Assembly: GCA_024207135.1 (NCBI GenBank)
Contig: CP042428.1
Location: 2,170,001-2,234,000 of the forward strand
Source of the DNA: Arthrobacter sp. C2
GTDB taxonomy: Bacteria > Actinomycetota > Actinomycetes > Actinomycetales > Micrococcaceae
Direction of reading: 5' to 3'
Length of the DNA stretch: 64,000 nt
Shown: in pieces, positions 63,150-64,000 of the stretch
How positions within the stretch are numbered: the first letter of the stretch is position 1
Layout: the number at the start of each line of letters is the position of its first letter
Position numbers and translations under genes: made by a program
The notes under the pieces: model-generated
What the model was told of the DNA's origin: nothing
Seen by the model: the letters and a program-made list of their open reading frames with translations, nothing else
The model's database searches: none

Positions 63150-63620
63150 GTGGAACAACAGACACTGGGTGCAGCGCTCGAGGCGGAGCACCGCGAAATC
63201 GATGGCGGGATCGAGGCGTATCTGGCCGCGACCGGAACCGCGCAGGATCAGTCCGAGACACTGATGCGCTCCCTGGCCGGACTTCGCCGCCACATCTACC
63301 TGGAGGAAGAGTTCCTCTTCCCGCCGATGAAGAGGCGCGGGTTGATGGGGCCGATCTTCGCCATGGAACGCGAACACGGCCAGCTGTGGAACACCATGGC
63401 CGAAATCGACAGCTTGATCGAACACGGAGACGCCCCCGGCACCCGCACCGCTTGCGCCGAGTTGCTCGGGCTTCTAGACAAGCACAACGCCATGGAGGAA
63501 AAGGTCATTTACGCCCAGGCCGATGAGCTGTTGGACGAAACCGCGTCCTCGGCCTTGGGCGATTTCCTAGGTTCCGGGGCCTTTCCCGAAGACTGGTCGC
63601 CGCGCTCGGCCCGCGGCTGA
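63150..63620 (+). CDS. Hemerythrin-domain protein
   Basis: 156 aa four-helix bundle with the iron-ligand pattern EHREIDGG, LRRHIYLEEEFLFP, EREHGQLW and LDKHNAMEEKVIY. Such single-domain proteins bind a di-iron centre and act in oxygen, nitric oxide or peroxide handling or iron-sulfur repair. GTG 63150 has AAGGAG 5 bases upstream, which outweighs the longer open frame. It precedes the partial membrane gene by 48 bases, so the two may be co-transcribed. Confidence 0.85.
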   Translation: MEQQTLGAALEAEHREIDGGIEAYLAATGTAQDQSETLMRSLAGLRRHIYLEEEFLFPPMKRRGLMGPIFAMEREHGQLWNTMAEIDSLIEHGDAPGTRTACAELLGLLDKHNAMEEKVIYAQADELLDETASSALGDFLGSGAFPEDWSPRSARG

Positions 63621-63668
63621 CCCGCCGGTGGAGCCGCACCCCGAGCCAGCTCGGATAGGCTCGGTGGC

Positions 63669-64000
63669 ATGGGACAACACGGAAAAACAGCCATCGGCAC
63701 CGCATGGATCGTTGCCGGGGCAGGAATCCTCTGGCTGTTCAGCGGCGCGCTGAACGGATGGATGCTCGCCCACCAGGTCCGCCTGCCTGCCCAGTTCACC
63801 CGGATGCTTTTTCCCGAGACGATCGCCATGCGAACCTGGCAATCGGCCCAGCCGTGGCCGATCCTGCTTTCCCTGTTTTCCGTCCTGGCATTGATGGCCT
63901 TTACGCTCCTGCTGCTGCGGGGAGCCGGCATGCGTGCGGGCAAGCAAGCCGGAGATCAACCCATCGGATTCCTTGCCGCGTGGATGTCCATCGTGCTTGC
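63669..64000 (+). CDS. Membrane protein, partial at right edge
   Basis: The open frame runs from ATG 63669 past the window end. The first 110 residues show two spans (TAIGTAWIVAGAGILWLFSG and ILLSLFSVLALMAFTLLLLR) and the start of a third. No family is recognisable from the fragment. Confidence 0.6.
   Translation, partial: MGQHGKTAIGTAWIVAGAGILWLFSGALNGWMLAHQVRLPAQFTRMLFPETIAMRTWQSAQPWPILLSLFSVLALMAFTLLLLRGAGMRAGKQAGDQPIGFLAAWMSIVL

Overview
The window is high-GC DNA from an actinobacterium, most likely a member of the Micrococcaceae (Arthrobacter / Paeniglutamicibacter / Glutamicibacter type). This rests on strong third-position GC, many GTG starts, DUF222-HNH and DUF6318 proteins, a corynebacterial-type sialic-acid transporter and the overall gene content. 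It reads as ordinary chromosome: no phage, plasmid, CRISPR array or intact insertion sequence was seen. Taxonomy is inferred; no rRNA is present.

Layout. 1-4.6 kb: C-terminus of a heptad-repeat membrane protein, glutathione peroxidase, meso-diaminopimelate dehydrogenase, an ABM-fold membrane protein and a DUF222-HNH protein, then a lower-GC stretch with a possible gene remnant. 4.65-12.1 kb: a PucR regulator divergent from a catabolic set (MHS-type symporter, ThDP enzyme, amidohydrolase, M20-type hydrolase) whose substrate cannot be named from sequence. 12.1-13.4 kb: an NmrA-like oxidoreductase and an orphan MbcA/ParS-type protein. 13.4-22.5 kb: a sialic-acid locus, siaE-siaF-siaG-siaI-nanA-nanK-nanE on the minus strand, divergent from a GntR/FCD regulator. 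In it a peptide-type ABC importer feeds the lyase, kinase and epimerase that yield GlcNAc-6-P. SiaG is a permease-ATPase fusion.

22.5-30.2 kb: thioesterase, MFS exporter, a lipoprotein/PKD pair of mosaic base composition, VOC protein, exported metallophosphoesterase with a PHO-box-like promoter, and a GH15 glycosidase. 30.3-34.6 kb: a NarL-type two-component system followed by a NatAB-type ABC exporter. 34.6-35.35 kb: an AT-richer island with an apparent 44-codon gene (ideal ribosome site, own terminator) inside imperfect 27-bp inverted repeats. 35.35-41.8 kb: proline use, with bifunctional PutA, a divergent LysR regulator and the PutP symporter. 41.9-46 kb: DUF4282 protein, S10 carboxypeptidase, SRPBCC-epimerase fusion and O6-alkylguanine-DNA methyltransferase. 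46-49.3 kb: DeoR regulator divergent from galT-galK, with a clear operator-like palindrome. 49.3-64 kb: SH3b/NodB deacetylase, tRNA-Ala(GGC), TetR regulator with a convergent MFS transporter, FAD reductase, EEP hydrolase, AlkB-like dioxygenase, carboxyethylornithine-synthase-like enzyme, a large secreted phosphoesterase, a multi-pass membrane protein, a hemerythrin and the start of another membrane protein.

Several sections pair a transporter, its enzymes and a dedicated regulator for one nutrient (sialic acid, proline, galactose, and the unknown substrate of the PucR cluster). This suggests a soil or organic-matter scavenger.
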